From Bifidobacteriaceae bacterium (lineage in GTDB: Bacteria; Actinomycetota; Actinomycetes; Actinomycetales; WQXJ01), in contig JAITJY010000041.1 in NCBI GenBank assembly GCA_031278675.1, forward strand, positions 1 through 6,691: DNA of 6,691 nt, in the 5' to 3' direction. Of the stretch, positions 6,610 to 6,691 are shown piece after piece (position 1 is the stretch's first letter; every line of letters starts with the position of its first letter). The notes under the pieces were generated by a model that did not search any database, was not told the DNA's origin, and saw only the letters and a program-made list of their open reading frames with translations. The position numbers and the translations under genes were made by a program.

Positions 6610-6690
6610 TCAGGCGATGGTCACAACCATGCCGCCCCCCGCCACGCCGCGTCCACCACCAGCCAAACCCGACACCCCCAAACTTGGTGA
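6610..6690 (-). CDS. Possible C-terminal end of a convergent gene, unidentified
   Basis: On the minus strand a frame open from the right edge runs 26 codons to a TGA at 6612-6610, ending in a Gly-rich segment and then GMVVTIA. If real, it is the tail of a gene converging on adnB, with the hairpins between the two stops. The stretch is too short to identify. The opposite strand offers an equally open alternative, ATG at 6617 reading a Pro-rich start (MVTTMPPPATPRPPP) to the window edge. Third-position G+C, counted by hand, is about two thirds in both readings and does not separate them. Confidence 0.25.
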   Translation of the reverse strand, partial: SPSLGVSGLAGGGRGVAGGGMVVTIA

Positions 6691-6691
6691 C

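Noticed and set aside
6617..6630. Small palindrome ATGGT-CACA-ACCAT as an operator
   Set aside because: A 5-bp arm is expected by chance at this length, and no promoter elements are visible beside it.

Overview
The window looks like GC-rich actinobacterial chromosome (Actinomycetota). The reasons are its very high G+C, GTG/ATG starts, strong third-position G/C, and the presence of an adnA-adnB gene pair, a helicase-nuclease system known from this phylum. The genus cannot be told from the sequence alone.

Layout: (1) Bases 1-2616 hold the 3' part of adnA. The reading frame is open at the left edge, so the N-terminal ATP-binding half of the motor is missing from the window. What remains is the second half of a UvrD-like motor and a complete RecB-type nuclease with an iron-sulfur cysteine pattern. 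(2) Bases 2613-6497 hold a complete adnB of 1294 residues, coupled to adnA by a 4-base ATGA overlap. It has every UvrD/Rep-family helicase motif and a RecB-type nuclease without the cysteine cluster. (3) Bases 6498-6691 are mostly non-coding. They hold two consecutive GC-rich hairpins, a probable terminator, followed by a short stretch that may be the end of a convergent minus-strand gene.

In mycobacteria AdnA and AdnB form a heterodimeric motor-nuclease that resects DNA double-strand breaks. Both subunits carry a nuclease, and AdnB supplies the main translocating motor. The motifs here fit that division of labour: AdnB's motor is canonical, while AdnA's helicase motif V is degenerate.

The unusual part is not a new gene system. 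Both subunits are expanded by low-complexity, partly tandemly repeated in-frame inserts at loop or linker positions. These are a 13-unit Gly-x-x-x array inside the AdnA nuclease, a nearly perfect 87-bp tandem duplication inside the AdnB motor between motifs V and VI, a 96/111-bp Gly/Ala/Pro repeat in the AdnB motor-nuclease linker, and three simpler inserts. AdnB is roughly 200 residues longer than mycobacterial homologues. I found no CRISPR array, transposon, tRNA or rRNA, and no evidence of a previously undescribed system.
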